A program made the translations under genes and the position numbers. Positions 5,366 through 5,420 of a DNA stretch of 5,420 nt are shown here, piece after piece. The DNA is from an uncultured Clostridia bacterium (lineage in GTDB: Bacteria; Bacillota; Clostridia; Oscillospirales; Acutalibacteraceae). The stretch's first letter is position 1; each line of letters starts with the position of its first letter. Below the pieces are notes generated by a model. It had not been told where the DNA came from and did not search any database. It was given only the letters and a program-made list of their open reading frames with translations. Location of the stretch: positions 1 to 5,420 of the forward strand of contig CALEIS010000060.1 of NCBI GenBank assembly GCA_937877675.1. Direction: 5' to 3'.

Positions 5366-5420
5366 TTAATATATTCTTGGACCAAAAATTGAAGAACCGA
5401 TTCTTACAAGATTTGACCCA
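5366..5420 (-). CDS. YggS/YlmE-family PLP-binding protein (partial, C-terminal end only)
   Basis: Only the last 17 codons and the stop are in the window, reading GSNLVRIGSSIFGPRIY. This matches the characteristic C-terminal end of the YggS/YlmE/PROSC family (pattern GS-x2-VRIG-x2-IFG-x-R-x-Y), small single-domain proteins that bind pyridoxal 5'-phosphate and buffer its level and amino-acid pools. The call rests on this short motif plus position: in B. subtilis and many other Gram-positives the gene directly upstream of sepF is this one (ylmE). The stop lies 16 nt before the sepF ATG, so the two are probably in one transcript. The PLP-binding Lys and the rest of the protein lie outside the window and cannot be checked. 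Confidence 0.85.
   Translation of the reverse strand, partial: GSNLVRIGSSIFGPRIY

Noticed and set aside
5346..5366. Tiny minus-strand frame MGGFSQ whose TGA overlaps the sepF ATG
   Set aside because: Its ATG has no ribosome site of its own and the codons consist of the sepF ribosome site and spacer; it looks accidental.
4882..5385. Longer SepF from TTG at 5385
   Set aside because: The extra 12 codons translate the end of the YggS-type gene and the ribosome site; the ATG at 5349 has the good spacing and gives the normal SepF N-terminus.

Overview
The window is AT-rich bacterial DNA in which every supported gene lies on the minus strand and the genes are nearly touching. It reads right to left as one apparent co-transcribed block. 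The gene order and the families (YggS-type protein, SepF, DivIVA, LspA, RluD-type pseudouridine synthase, two-subunit transketolase) point to a low-GC Firmicute, most likely a Clostridia member. SepF and DivIVA together, with strong GGAGG-type ribosome binding sites, fit a Gram-positive; the exact genus cannot be read from this sequence.

Layout in transcription order: the last 17 codons of a YggS/YlmE-type PLP-binding protein (5366-5420); sepF, the FtsZ membrane anchor (4882-5349); divIVA, a curvature-sensing coiled-coil protein with a very long acidic tail (3674-4825); lspA, signal peptidase II (3179-3655); an RluA/RluD-family rRNA pseudouridine synthase (2262-3179); a Cof-type HAD phosphatase starting at TTG (1417-2247); then the N-terminal (541-1386) and C-terminal (1-539, cut by the window edge) subunits of a split transketolase. 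Gaps are 16, 56, 18, -1, 14, 30 and 1 nt. No intrinsic terminator, tRNA, rRNA, insertion sequence or CRISPR array is visible, and no gene-free stretch exceeds 56 nt.

The right half is a shortened form of the conserved division-cluster tail known from Bacillus subtilis (ylmD-ylmE-sepF-ylmG-ylmH-divIVA-ileS-ylyA-lspA-ylyB). Here ylmG, ylmH, ileS and ylyA are absent from between the retained genes. The left half attaches carbohydrate metabolism (HAD phosphatase and transketolase) to that block. SepF and DivIVA act at the septal or polar membrane, LspA matures lipoproteins, the pseudouridine synthase modifies rRNA, and transketolase runs the non-oxidative pentose phosphate pathway. The combination looks like a growth-linked housekeeping operon, not a mobile or defence locus.

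The points most worth a second look are: a hexapeptide shared by the disordered parts of SepF and DivIVA with different codons; a 110-residue DivIVA tail segment with no basic residue; a DivIVA membrane loop lacking the usual Phe; and a hairpin that holds both the rluD stop codon and the Shine-Dalgarno of the TTG-initiated HAD gene. I see no sign of an entirely new system.
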